From Trochalopteron elliotii (Eukaryota > Chordata > Aves > Passeriformes > Leiothrichidae): a DNA stretch of 64,000 nt. Position 1 is the first letter of the stretch; every line of letters begins with the position of its first letter. The DNA lies in assembly GCA_024734555.1 (NCBI GenBank), contig JANPWX010000340.1, forward strand, positions 69,313-133,312. The letters run 5' to 3'. Positions 11,801 through 29,600 of this stretch are shown one piece after another. The translations under genes and the position numbers were made by a program. The notes beneath the pieces were generated by a model. That model did not search any database. It saw nothing but the letters and a program-made list of their open reading frames with translations, and was not told the origin of the DNA.

Positions 11801-14800
11801 AATTAGCTGTTAGATCAACAAAATACTCCAGGTAGTATTGTGATAAGTCAGGAAAACATGCCTATTAACACACATGTGGAGTTTTAAAATTAACAAAATG
11901 ACAGCATGAGGAGTGGGCTGAGAATCGTACTAAAACTTGGGGGATGTACTATTTTGAGTATGTGTATCTACCTCTTGTTTTCTTGTTTGCCTCTATCTTG
12001 ATTTTAGTGCTCAGCGGTGGCAGCTCCACCTTGAAAGATAATGTGGAATGTAGAGGAAGGAGGACTGAGTGTCAGCTTATACTGTTGACTTCAGAGGACA
12101 TTTTTAAAAGTATTCAAAGCAAGGCTCCTAGAGTTTTGCATTCCTTTTATATTATAAAACCAGAAAAATGGTGCATTGAATGAAACTCAAAAGTAACTGA
12201 GATTTAGATGCCTTTCACATGTTCTGTAATTGCAGCTGATTGCTGCAAGTTATTATTGAGGCCAGAGCCCAAAAATATTTAGAAACTGATGAACGTTGAG
12301 ATGTAGTGAAAATATTTAAAAATATTTTAAAACTAAGAACACGAAAGTTTCTCGCTTTTATGTTAAGCCAGGCTCTGTGAAAAGGTAATTTAAAGCTAAC
12401 CTAGGGGCAGGTCATTTTGTTACATGTGCTGTGGGTTTTTTTATGCACCTTCTGAAACAGCAGCTGGTGGTCGCTGTCACATCCAGTGATGTGCACCATG
12501 GCTCATCGTTTTCTTTTCAGAGTGCCATGCACTCTCAGCCATTTCTACTGCTCAGTGTGTTCACCATCCTTTCTGTCTGTTTTGGCTTACATGGGAAGGG
12601 AGGGATTTGATGGCAGAAGTTTTTTTCTTTCAGATACTGTTGTGTCTTTGGGTTACTTTGTGGCACTTTCCATCTGTCTGCAGCCCAGGCCGACAGGTTC
12701 TTCCCACATCCTGATAGCATCGACCTGTGGTTGTGTGGGTTGGAGGGTTTGTATCTCAGACATGAGGACTGAGTGATGGCAGGCATTATGGAAATGGTAG
12801 CAACAAATTCAGTGTCCCTTCAGGCTGTTACCCTTGTCTTACTTTCTAGCTCAGATTAAATGTTGTGTAAGAGGTGGCTGATGGCAGCTAAGCCCGAGTT
12901 AGTGAGAGGCAACAGGACAGGCAACAGTGCTGCTAGTCTGGCAAAGGGATCTGAGGCTTTGAGGCTGCCTGGACAGACAGGAGATAATGTCAGCCCCAAA
13001 GCTAACAGTCTTGGCTCCCCTGGGAAGCTGCAACAGCCCCACAGTTACAACCGTTTCTTCAATTAAAAGAATTATGTTAACAGGGGTAGATATTTTAATA
13101 GTGTTGACAGGTCAGAACATGAGTTTGCTCACAGACATTCATACATAGGAGTTGGGCGTTTCAAGGAATGAAACTTCTGTGGGTCTTCACTTTGTGCATG
13201 GTTTGGTTACCAGTTCTCAAGGGGACATAAGTAGTGGTTTTCTTTAAGTCTAAAGCAGTCTTCATTTTAGATCTAGACTGAAGGAAGTTGGTGAAAACCC
13301 ACACTGTTTTTATGTACTACTAGCACTTTGTCAGACAACTGTCTTGGACAATGCTGCTTCTTAAATTTCTGTTCTCACATGTTTCCTGGGTTTCTTAAGA
13401 TATAATGGACAAAAAGTTGCCACTAGCTCTGAATCAATTTAAAAGAACCCTCAAGTTCTGTGGTAATTGGGTTAAAGTTGTAGAATTCTTTGTTGGAGAT
13501 CATGAATTCATCTGTAGAATGACTTTCATCCAGCTATGTGACTGATACCTTTGACAGAAGTCTTTGTCAGCTGCTGGAAATGTTGCTCTGTTATGATTGT
13601 TTTGCCCAAGTCTCTGAGGTGTGATGCATCTCATCCTGGATATGTGATATTTTAATAAACTATTTTGAAATTTCACTTGCACTGCTGATAGATTAATGAA
13701 CTGATATTACCTTAGAGCAGAACAAGCATGCAGTTACTTATTTCCAGCTGACAGGGAAGCGTGTTCTGCATTGCAGAATGACTTGCATTGGCTTCACCTT
13801 CAAAGTTTGTTTATCCTGATCCTTAAAAAATCCTCATGCTCACATAATGCTGCTGCTTGTCAAATACCAAATGCTTACTGAGTAGTACTCAAATGCTTCT
13901 GCACCCAGTTCATCACTGCTGGATGTTTTGAAAAGCATCAAATATCTGTCTTTGCACTGTAGTTTTATACTCGTGCTTCTTTAGGGTCCAGGAAATAAAA
14001 AATACTATGCAAAAGATTATGGTTTGCAAGACTAGACTTTCAAAACAAACGTGTCTGCAATCTTTGACAGCTACAGAGAAACTACAAAGAAATATTTACG
14101 TGTTGCAATGGTTCAGTTAAATTGTTGGTAAATGAAAGATAAAATGGTGAATCCTGGAGTGTAAGTGAGTTTTATTTGAAATGCAAGTTGCATCACCAGT
14201 GACTAGAGAAAACCTTACTATTTTTATAATTAAATCTGAAAAAGGACAGAAATGTCTTTATAATAGATCTCATGTGATGCATGGAAGAGGATAAATATTT
14301 GGGGTTCTTTGGTGTTCTGGGGTTTGTTGTTTTTTTTTTTTTTGGTTGGTTGGTTTTTTCCATCTGAAGAGAAGACTGAGGAATTATAACCTGGAGAATG
14401 AAACTTGCTTTAGGAAAGTGGCTTTTATGCAACCTGAGTTTTTTAATATTGCCTTTTTATTCAGGTGAGAGAAGTGGGAGAAAGTGATTTTGTAGTATAA
14501 TCAGCACCCTCCAAATGTTAATGCTGTTAATATTCACACTTGGACAGTACCTGGAAATGTGGCAAAAATTGACACCAGAGGAATGTTTCTACTAACAAAA
14601 CAAAGTAAGGGATTAACATGCATTTTCTTCTTTTCATATAATAGAGTGAAAAAGGACTTTCATTCACCTTCTCCTCTAACAGAAAGTGTTAAAAGCAGCT
14701 TGTTATGTTCATTAAGTGAAAAAAGCTAAAATAAAGCTGACAGCTTCTTAACTGATGAGTTGTGATGTGTACAACTCTATGCTCATGTGTCCTAAACACT

Positions 14801-17139
14801 TTTTCACTGCACTGAGGATGCTTTAGTTTAAATAGCAGGATATAAGCTTTCGTCTGAAGTTAAATGCTGCCATGCTTCAACATTTGATTTTGTCTTCTGG
14901 AAATGTTTGTGCACAGATAAATTGTAGGAGCTAAAGTCAGATCTGCAATGGTAATTCTGTGTCTAATGGGGAGCCTAAGAGTTTAGGGAAGGGTTTAAGA
15001 GTGAGATGTACCCACCCCAGTAACTGATAAATACTCCTGTATCTTTAAGACCTTCCCCAACTGAAAGAGGTGGTTTTCACTGGAAAAAGTTGTCAGACAC
15101 TCTACAACAGAAATAATCTCTCCAAATGTATTTAGCAGAGCTCAGATGTTTTACTTCAGGATGAGCTGACTCTTTCTGAAAGTGTTTCTCTATATGGGTT
15201 GTAAATGGATTATATGGAATTAGCTCAGGTGTCAATATCTACATTGGCTTAGATGAATCCTACTGCTATGTTGCTGCCCTTTCCTATTTTTAATGGCAAA
15301 ATATCTAAAAAATTCCAGGAGTTTGGTGTAGGAATGAAAGCTCAGGCTCCTTTTCACAGGAATTACAGTTTTTTTCTTTCTTTGGTCCCTTGAATTTTGC
15401 ATTTCTTTTCTAGTTGCTTGTCTTCTGTCTGGGCCACTCTTTTAGGAGAAGGAGCTGTAATTTTGATCTGAGAGTGAACAAACACTGAATTAAATTCTAC
15501 CACTTGAATGGCTGTGCAACTTGTTAGTGTTAGATCAGAAGGTGAGCATGGTGAGCATTGCCATCTCAACCTTTTGCTTGCATCCTTTCTGCAAGTGTGA
15601 GCCTCCATGGTTGTGGTGGCCAGCAAGTGCCTCAGTCCAGACTGACATTGGGATGTAAATCCTTCTTTTGCTACCAACATTTCTGGAGAGGGCTTGTGCT
15701 TCTGCATATGTGTCTTGTTAGCATTTCTTATTGCAGAGTTGGATCAACCCCTCTGATCAACCTGCTTGCTCTTTTTGTTACAGCTCTGAACCCCACTTGT
15801 GCTTTCTGTAGGACACCTTTGTGCCTAACACAAGCAGAATGGGCAAGGGTGTTCTGCAACATGTTCCAAAGGCTGGCTCCCCGTGCCTGAGCTGGGCATG
15901 TTGATGCCACCCACTGCAGCTCATCTCTGCCTGCTTCTTCCCGTGGGAAAAAACTAACTACTGAAATTTCTGTGGAGTGAACTTACCCCAGTGTATCCAG
16001 AAGCCATGGAGATGCATACTTGCACTGAGGAGCTGTGAAGCACTCCAGAATCCACTCCTAAAGTGTAATCTTTACAATTACTTTTCACCTTTGTCATACC
16101 TACACTTTACTTGAGAACTCTAATTACATAGTTCAGGGCTAAACGAAGAAAATGAGGAGGATTTTCTGTTCAGGGTTTAAAAATCTTAATTGTATTGTAG
16201 ACCAAGATGCAACAGCAAGCACAAGGATCCTGGGAGTAATTTTAGTGTCCTGTTTCTACCAGCTGGAATGAAGGATACGTGTGCTGCCATGTCTTTGCTT
16301 TCATGGGGTGTGGTCCCTGCACTTTCAGTCAGGGTTTGCATATGCCCAAATGAAGGATCAGCAAGTCAAGTGCACTTGATTTTAGACAGTAGGAATGTAT
16401 GGTGTTGTCACTGCATGTGAGTTAACTGCCAACAATGGCAATCAGTGACAATTTCAGATGTTTTCAGTCCTTGTTTTTAAGGGCAGTCTGCTTGTTTGCA
16501 TATCACTGCCACAGCTTGATTTATCTTACTTGCTCTTCACATGTCCTAAGTTTGTGGACTGGAGCCCATTTTTTATTCAATACATTTTTTGAGTCAGTAA
16601 ACTGGGATTTCATGTGCTGTCTTTCCTCGACTATTTTCAGTTTCTAAAATAGATTCTGTGCTATTTTTTCCTGCATTGTTTTCAAAGTAATTTTCTTTTT
16701 TTCTTTTTTTTTTCTTATTTATGCTTTATTCTAGTATCAGTGCTGCTTTTGTTAACCTTTCTGCTGTTCCTTATAATATATTGGCTCAAAAAGTCCCCAA
16801 CATTCCTAGGCACTTAATAGCCAGAGGGTGAAATGGGGGGATTGTGAAAGATTAAGCCATCTTCTATCTGCTAAAGGGCTGCTGAAGAACAGCTCCAGGG
16901 ATTTTGTTTACTTTGGGATGGCCTTCAATTCCAGCCTCAAGAGTTATGCCGATGACAATGAAAGTGATTTTTTTAATCTCAGTTCCATATACAGTGAGAA
17001 GGTGACTGATGGTAGTGTGAGCATTAGAAAGCAAAGCATAAGCAGATTGAACTCTAGACAAGGGAAGATTGTAGAATAAAAGATATGGGAGGAAAAGGTG
17101 CTCAAGGTGGTGCTGTGGGTTTAGGAAAGAGTGTTCAGA
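8813..17139 (+). other. RSF1 intron 1, part: no gene seen
   Basis: Over 8 kb of AT-rich intron with no recognised exon, RNA gene or clear transposon. A run of 14 T lies at 14330-14343 followed by ggttggttggtt. Segments around 10190-10560 and 16830-17130 have a faintly repeat-like feel (purine-rich, moderately GC) but I could not name a family. Confidence 0.65.
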
Positions 17140-17746
17140 TATCTACTTTTCAGGAAAGGACCTTGGGGGTGTTGGTTTACGGCGACCGTGATGAGCCAGC
17201 TGTGCCCAGGTGGCCAAGAAGGCCAGTGGACCCAGGCAATGACTGTCCCCCTGTACTGGGCTCTGATGAGGCCATACCTTGAATCCTGTGTCCAGCTTTG
17301 GGCCCCTCAGTACAAAAAAGACATTGAAGTGCTGGAATGTGTCCCGAGAAGGGCTCTGAAGGGTCTGGAGCACAAGCCTGGTGAAGAGCAGCTGAGGGAA
17401 CTGGGATTTTTTATTCTGGAGAAAAAGAGGTTTGGGGGCCCTCATCACTCTACAACCACCTGAAAGGAGGTGGCAGCCAGGAGGAGGTTGGTCTTTTCTC
17501 CTAAGTGACAAACAATAGGGCAAGGATAAATGGCCTCAAGTTGTGCTGAGGAGGTTTAGTTTGGATATTAGGAAAACTTTTTCATGGAAAGGGTTGTCGA
17601 GCACTGGAACAGGCTGCCCTGGGAAGAGGTGGAGTCACCATTCATGGATGTATTTAAAAGACATGTAGATGTGGCACTTGGGGACGTGCTTTACTGCTGG
17701 GACTTGGCAATGCTGGGTTGGACTGATCTGATGAGATCAGGATGCA
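17140..17746 (+). mobile_element. CR1 LINE, end of ORF2 and 3' UTR (sense)
   Basis: Sense CR1. Translated pieces match the C-terminus of CR1 ORF2: [31 protein letters not shown] and [20 protein letters not shown]. The 3' UTR has tttggatattaggaaaactt and a ggaacaggctgccctggg block. There is an internal deletion near 17225, where the text jumps from the aaggcca block to the cccctgtactggg block, and frame slips elsewhere. The final cccttccaaccc block is lost; the copy ends near gggttggactgatctgatga. Confidence 0.88.
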
Positions 17747-19069
17747 ACTCTGCTAGCAAGGTCTGTTATGCTGGTGATGCAACTTACTAAAAGAACTGGG
17801 GGTAGAAAAGGCATTTTTAAAGGAAGTTCAAAGTCCCAGTTCAAAACACTTTCCATGTTAGTCACGATTCTTTTGCCAGCAGCAGTGAAAGAGGTGGTGT
17901 GCTGGGTTCCAGCATGGGAATGTGTGGGAGGGGCTTTAGCAGCAGGATAAAAATCTTACCTTTGCTGGCTAATGTTAGAGTGACCTGTGCTCTGAATAAT
18001 CCAGGTAAGAGGAGAGTCTTCTAATATGTATTTGTACAGATAAGAGAGATAAATGTACTCGGATATTTCTGTGAAAACGATCTAGCTGGTGAGCATCCAG
18101 ATTTCAAAGTGCTTTCCTAGGATAACAATGTCATTTAAATGTGAGCGTGGTTTGTTTGTTTGTAATGCCTGCCAACAATCTTTCTAGGAACAGGATATAA
18201 AACTGCTACTTGGTGACTTGTTCGTTCTGTTTTGATCTGTGGTTTAATTACAGCATGTTAAATTGCTCTTTTCATTCACTCAGGAGGCAGAGCAGTTTCA
18301 TTTTTTTCCCTTTCCTGTGTGTCTTTTTTTTTTTTTTTTTTTGTAGGCACACAGTTTGGTAGGATAAGACTCAGCAGGTGACTCAGAAAATAAGATATTT
18401 AGATTGTCCTTTCAAACAGGAACAACTGCTCTTTTTCTCATGAGATCACATGATTCCAATTTGTTATTTTTATGCCAAGCTTACTGTGTGAAGATGGGGC
18501 TCCTTATTGCCATAATTTTTTATCAGAGGTTTACTGAAATTTCTTGCCTGGTTTCAAACTAGGTGGTTTTGTTTTTCCATTTATTTATCATGCCAGGTTC
18601 ATACCAAGGCTGCCATTTTTCTCTGTGATCTATTAACTTCTATGAATAACTAAAAGGATCTCACATTTTCCTTATACTGAGTTGAGATAACAAGCAAATT
18701 AGATAGTTCTTCAAGAAGAATATTTATGTTATCATAAACCATTGCTGGTGCCAAAGGGGAGATACTATTCCCTTTCTTTTACTCAGTGTTTGTTAGTTGT
18801 TTAATGAAACAGATGAGGGACCTCTTTGGTTGGAACTGATGTAGAAGACAAGATGTTTGCTGCCTCAGACTGCTAGTGGGACTTCAGACTTCACACAGAA
18901 ATAAAGGAGAATATTAAAGATGCTGGAAATATGGTCACATGTCTGTGGGGGACTCTTGTGCCTTTTGTAAGGGATGCAACTTACTGGTTTTAAGCAAATT
19001 TATGCCTAAGGACCTGTCTGTAAAGGGAATTAACTGCATGGTTAGTGTGCAATAAACTAAGTGGTAAAT
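17747..19069 (+). other. RSF1 intron 1, part: no gene seen
   Basis: AT-rich intron holding a run of 19 T at 18324-18342. Nothing else recognised. Confidence 0.7.
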
Positions 19070-19245
19070 TGTCGTAGAATGGTTTGGGTTGGAAGGGACC
19101 CTAAAGATCATTCCAGCCACCCTGCCATGGGCCCCAACAACAACCTTCCATTAGACCACACTCCTCCAAGCCCCATCCAACCTGGCCTTGAACACTTGCA
19201 GGGGTGGGGCAGCCACAGCTTCTCTGTGCAGCCTGTTCCATAGTG
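19070..19245 (-). mobile_element. CR1 LINE 3' end (antisense)
   Basis: Begins tcgtagaatggtttgggttg and continues with the reverse complement of the CR1 3' UTR (ccatgggc, tccaacctggccttgaacac, cagcctgttcca). It is short, 5'-truncated and opposite to RSF1. Confidence 0.88.
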
Positions 19246-23585
<4,340 letters not shown>

Positions 23586-23677
23586 TCCCAAAAGAATTGG
23601 TGGAGCTTCACTTGAAACTGATGAGAAAGATTGGGAAGTCTGTCACAGCAGACAGATGGGAAAAATACTTGATCAAG
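23586..23677 (+). CDS. RSF1: RSF1 exon 2 (end of DDT domain)
   Basis: This 92-nt exon supplies the last two bases of a valine codon and then 30 residues beginning [17 protein letters not shown] and ending DRWEKYLIK. It follows a pyrimidine-rich tract ending in tgcag and ends before a gtacaa donor. It matches the second half of the DDT domain, a helical module that contacts the ISWI ATPase in remodelers. The 5' boundary is phase 1, so exon 1 must end with a lone G of the Val codon; no such exon is visible upstream in the window. The methionine inside the exon is not a start codon. Confidence 0.95.
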
Positions 23678-26600
23678 GTACAATATGCATGTTGTGTTGT
23701 TCTGCAGTGCTGGAATTTGGTTGTGCTGAGCAGTTGTGTGAGCAAACCCTGGTTAGGAGCTACAGGAGCCTTGGGCTGTGCCAGCATCGACACGCGTGCA
23801 GCAGATCCCAGCTGAACTCACAGTCTGCCCAGGCTTGTGGGGAAAAGTCTCTGAAAATAAGCACCATCTTCTGCATGTTGAAAGAGTGGCCACCCTCATA
23901 ACTGGCAGGAAAGCACTTTCTTGAGTATTAAGACCCTAAATAAAGAAGATTTAGTAGCCTGCAAATGGGTTAAGTTGAGCAGAGATCTATACAGTAGCAG
24001 TTCATTTGTGTATCACTCGTCCAAATATGATTTAATTACTGTGATTTGGTTGATATTCATATAGGAACCATACAGGGGTCTTGTAGCATGTGTTAATAAT
24101 AAAAGAAAGTATTACAGTGATTTATATCTGCATGCTCAGAATGGCACAGCTAAGATGAAAATGTAATTATGCATCAGTAAAAATAGAGCATCCCATTGTT
24201 TTACATAATTCTGTCTTAGTATTTTAATTGCAGCTGTGTGTTTGTTGACACTTTACATACAAATAGTTTCCAGTTTAAATTATTTTCTCTGCTTCAAAAA
24301 ATGGAAACATATGGATAATCAAAATTAGTGGGTTACCATTTCCCCTCTGGATGTGTTCCATGTGTCTTTTAATCCACAGAAATGTAATCTTGTTATTGTC
24401 TGTACAGCCGTGATCACATCTTGCTTAGAAATACTGCATCATGGTAACAGCAACTGTACAAATCATGGCACTTGGCAAATCCAGCTGCAGGTCTCCCCCT
24501 TAAATGTTGTCTATAAACTCTACAGAGGTATGAATTTGTCTTGAGGTTTGTGTACCCTTTAAGATGATGATGTTTTTAGGGCTGGGAGTGTGTTGAGGAA
24601 TAACCTGCTAAAGGGCCTCTGTTAATTCTGACCCATTAACCAATTATAAAGCATTGATGATAATTTTTAAGAATAGTATATGTAATAATTTATGTAACTT
24701 GTGTGTACTTTGTGTATTACCGAGTACTGTGGTTACTGAATTGTGTTAAATTCCTTAATAAACCCAAAAACCATTGCAGAAAACTGAGAAAACCCAACTC
24801 TGACTCGTGAACTTATGTACCCCACTGGAGCCACTTACCAGTTGTGTGGTAAAGCAGAAAGCAGGGCGATTAAGCAAGTTTGAGGGAGTAGTTTGGAAAA
24901 TCTTCTTCAAAGCAGTTTGGAAATTCTTCTTCAGGGATGCAGTAAGGAAACCCTCCCTCACACCCCTGTTAAGACCAAGTAAGTGTTAATAAATTCTACT
25001 TCATTTAACAGTCTCCAGAGCTAACTCGAAGCTTATTCTGGCCACTGGTTCAAAGGAACCTTGAAGAACAAAGGAATTTGAATATAACTAATTAGAAAGG
25101 TATGCTAATATTGTCCCCATTTCAAAGGAGTATGATTAATTTAGAAAAGCAAGGAAGAGTACTGGGAAATGCCACAAAAGCCAGGAAAAACTGAAAAGGT
25201 GTTGAACCACTGAGAGCATTTTTCCTTGATGCCTGCAGTATTGTTCCACATATTATTGATGACACTCTTAAGAGACAAAGTTGACCTGTTTTTCCTTTGT
25301 TAGAAACTACTGATGTGTTGCTTTGATGAAACAGGGCTTGATATATTCTAGATGTTCTTATTTAGGCAGAAACTTTAGTGGAAGATATTCAGACTTACAT
25401 GCTCTTAATATTTATGCACGTATGTATTATTATATTTTGTTTATATACCAGCTAATTATAAAATATGCTTCACTTGACTGTTGTGCATGAAAAGAGTATC
25501 ATAAGAATTGTCTCTAAGCTGTGGCTGGTATTTTGACAGATGGGTGTATTTTGGGATAGGAAGTGAACGTGGTAGTTGGGAGTTCTTTCCCTTCTGTCTT
25601 CTGGTGGTGAGCCACCCAAGTTGGATCCACCAGCATGTGCACTAGTCTTTTATGGAAGAAAATGGCTGTAGGTCTCTGTGAGTCTGACTTTCCTCCTCTG
25701 CACAAGGAATGTCTTGTGGTCATGTGTGGCTGAGGTAAAGAAATGTCTGGTCCCAAGTATTCCAACAACTAAGAGGAAGTGTCCAGCTTAGCTGATTTTG
25801 AGAAACATGTAGTGAGGTCACATTGCAGTGTCTCCTGACAAAGTGTTTTACTTAACTATTGTCAAATGAAACTTACATTTTTATACAGAGAAGTTTTCTC
25901 TGCACTGGTCCATCTGAAACCTTCAACCCAAAATCAGCACATTCTGAGCACAATTCTGATTGTTAGAATTCAGGTGTCTGTAGTCCCACCCTAGGAGACT
26001 CCAGTGTCAAGGAGACTATTCTTTCATGTTCCTGTTTTCCTTGCTTAAAGTGAACATTTGGAACTCTGGTAATAGTGTTGGATGCCATCATAGCTGCTTT
26101 GGAATTCTTTGAGAGAGATGTTTCAGCATTTCTTGCAGGGTGGGAAGGTGCTGACCACTCTTAGCATGCAGAAGCCAGCAGTTCCTGCAAGCAGCGGCTT
26201 TGTGATCGGTGTGAAGCATCCTCTCTGGGAAGGCAGAGACTAAGATTTCAGCAGAGCCTGGATCAATGAGATCTGTAGTTTAGGGTTGTGACAGTACTTG
26301 TCAGGAGAAAGCACAATTATCTGGTTGTTAATTGTCAAAATGTAGTCATTTCAGTTTGAACAGATGCTTCATCAGCTCTGATGTCTCAAAGCTTTTGCTC
26401 TGACAGTCACACACTTAGCACATGAAGCTTCTCATTATTGCTCCCATACTTAATGAGTAAGTAATGAACAGCAACTGGCATATGCCCTGAGCAGGGTTTT
26501 GATATAGAGTTTCCCAGTGTTCTTCATATTACATGGTTGAAAAGGAGAGCGAAAGTGTAGTAGCCTCATTTTGTGAGCGAGCAGCGATTGTCTCCTGCTG

Positions 26601-29600
26601 TGAGCTTTGGCTTGGCATCAGAGAAGTCCCTGTGTAATATTCCTTAACCTCAGAGCAGGAAAAGCTGCTCTTCCACAGGATCCCTTGTGACCAGAGTGCT
26701 CTTCACTGTTCTCTGCAGGTCACAGCTTAAAAGTCAAAGTATGATTTATGGTGTGGCTGAGCTGACCTAACTGCAGGCTCACCCTTGTGCCACCTGAGAA
26801 ACCGTGTCAGTACTGGGGGTAGTGGGGATGGGGGGAGGGGTTTGCAGCCCCTTTGCTTAGCTGGAGCCCAGGTGGAGTAATTTTACATTATGTATCAGTT
26901 AATCTGTACTTCTGCTGGGTGAAATTTAGGATTGTTTTTTGCTGCTGTTTTCAGAGAAAGCTGCATTCAGACGTGCTTGGCAAGTTTCTAATTAGCTTGG
27001 TAACTGTATCTTATGTTTAGTAATAATTTCTTAATTGGGAGACTGCACTGTTCTGATTGAGTCCAGCCTTGCAGACTGAAGGGCAGCAGCACCTCATGCA
27101 CTGATTTGACAGTTGTGATTCAGCAGTGGCACTTCAAAATAATTCCAGCTGGAGGTGTAACTGTGATCAGCTTTTGCCTCCTCATGGATATTTCCATTGG
27201 AATAGCCTCACTGACTGGGGATCTCACCATGCGTCCTCAATTGATGAGAAGCTTGTCTCTTCATGAGAGTTGTCTTAAGCACGTCTGAGTTGTTTAGGAG
27301 GAGAGGGAATTTCTTCTTCACCTTTATTATTTGAGCTCATGCTGATTCAATCTATTTCTCCTCTACTGCTGCTGCTTTTTCTGGTGATAGGATTTTTTTC
27401 TCCCATATTGGTGTGGTTGAATTTATTTGCTTTAAATAAATAGAAATTGGCTATACTTAAAATATTTTAAAATATTTGTCAAGCAGCTTGAAGCTCAAGA
27501 TATTTTGTAAGGAATAATAATTCCATAGTGTGGAGTGAGTAGCAGTTCTGTTTGTTATCTGCTGTACAGTTGAGGGACTTAAAGGGCCCCAAGAGACCCT
27601 GGCAACTTGTCTGCTAAGTGCTACAAGGAGATATAATAGGAAATCATGTCTGCTTGAGAGAATTTATATTCTAAATAGGCAGAAATAGAAAAATGTGAGA
27701 TTTGTGCACAGCAAACACAATAATACCTTCCCTTTCCAGAGTCATGCTCCCTAATCTAGGATGTTTAGAGAATGTGAATGGTGATCAGGACCTCAGTGAT
27801 CTCCTCTTCCATGAAAATTCAACTGTGATTGCTAACGTGCCTCAGTTTTACTTTTTGTTTTTCTGTAAGACTTTCTGACTGCAAGCCCAAAGAGACCATA
27901 TATAATTCATTGCAGTGGTAAGGTACTACTAATAAAAAAGTTTAAAGTTGCTTTTTTTTCCTAACCTTAGAAATCTGCTTATTTCGTTTGTAACAGATAT
28001 GTCAAGAATTCAACAGCACTTGGGCTTGGGAGATGGAAAAAAAAGGATACCTAGAAATGAGTGTCGAATGCAAACTGGGGATTCTGAAGGTATACATTCA
28101 TCAGCTAAGGTTCTAAATTAATATTTCCTCACTCACTTTAAGGTCTTGTGAATTTAGCTTGACTGAACCATGAGAGCATATATTAAATACAGAGCTGATC
28201 TTGGAACAGACATAATATGATTCATTGTAGTGGGACAGACCCAAACTGCATGTTACATTTGACTTGTATATTTTTCACATTTTATATGAAAATAGTCTCG
28301 TGCTTACTGCCTTGTCAAGAGTTCTTTGCCTGTGCAATACACACTTTAAAACGTGTTTGTTACCTTGCTGAATTCCAAAGGCAAAATGGAACTTCATCTT
28401 TTGTGGTCTTGACAAAATTGTCAGGGTTGGTTCCAAGTTATGTATGGATTCTGTTGTAGAATGAGATAATTTGTACTATGTAACAAAAATTGAGAATGAG
28501 CTTTCTAAACTAACCAGGTTAACAAAAACTAAAACCAACCCAAACCCTTGTATCTCATTTAAAAAAAACATGGTCTGGAAAAAATTGGTAGCTACAGCTG
28601 ACACACAGATCCAACAGAGAGAGGCCTAAAAACAAGTTCCAAATCACAATGAAATGAAATGAGCTAGTTTTCTTCTTTTGGTTTATATATTTGATATCTT
28701 ACCAGTCTTTCTACTTTTCCAGTATCTCTGTGAATGTCAGTTTGATGACAATCTGAAGTTTAAGAACATCATTAACGAGGAGGATGCTGACGCCATGCGC
28801 CTGCAGCCCATTGGTCGGGACAAGGACGGCCTCATGTACTGGTATCAGCTGGATCAGGAGCATAATGTCAGGATGTACATAGAAGAACAGGATGACCAGG
28901 ATGGATCCACATGGAAGTGTATTGTTAGGTATTCCTTCTTTTTTTTTTTTTTTTTTGTGGGGTTTTTAGCTATTTGTGACTCGGACTCAGAAATGTATTG
29001 CAATGAATCTTTTCTCACACAGTAGGATTCGTGACAGTGGGATTTTCTGCATTGACATCTATGTTCTAGTGAAAAATCCTGTACAGAAATAACTCACAGA
29101 TTTGTTGGTGGCAGCCATCACATAATTTGTTTCCTGCTAGTTCAAGCTACAATGAATATATAGAAAGGATAGCAAGAGAAGACTGTCTTGAGGATGACAG
29201 CTCTATATTGCTTACTGGCCAGCTAAATGCCTTCGAAAATAGAACACTCTTGCTTAACTTCAGCTTTGTTAGGAAAGGTACAAGTGGACAGATTTGTTCT
29301 TGAGGAAATTATTGCAATTACTCCTATTGGAAGAAATCCAGAGGTGGCCAAGGAGATGCTCAGACATCTGGAGCACCTCTCCTATGAAGAAGGCAGGCTA
29401 AGACACTTGGGATTGTCTAGCCAGGAGAAGAAAAGGATCTGGGGAGAACTCAGAGCCCTTTCTAGTGCCAAAAGGGGAGAGGGATTTGTTACAGGGGCAC
29501 GTAGTGGCAGGACAAGGGAGAATGGCTTCAAAATGACAGAGGGCAGGTTTAGATTTGATATGAATAAATTCTGTGAGAGTGGGGAGGCAGCAGCACAGGT

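Noticed and set aside
17085..17790. Short open frames that look protein-like ([15 protein letters not shown])
   Set aside because: They are decayed CR1 ORF2 fragments with frame slips and a deletion, not a host gene.
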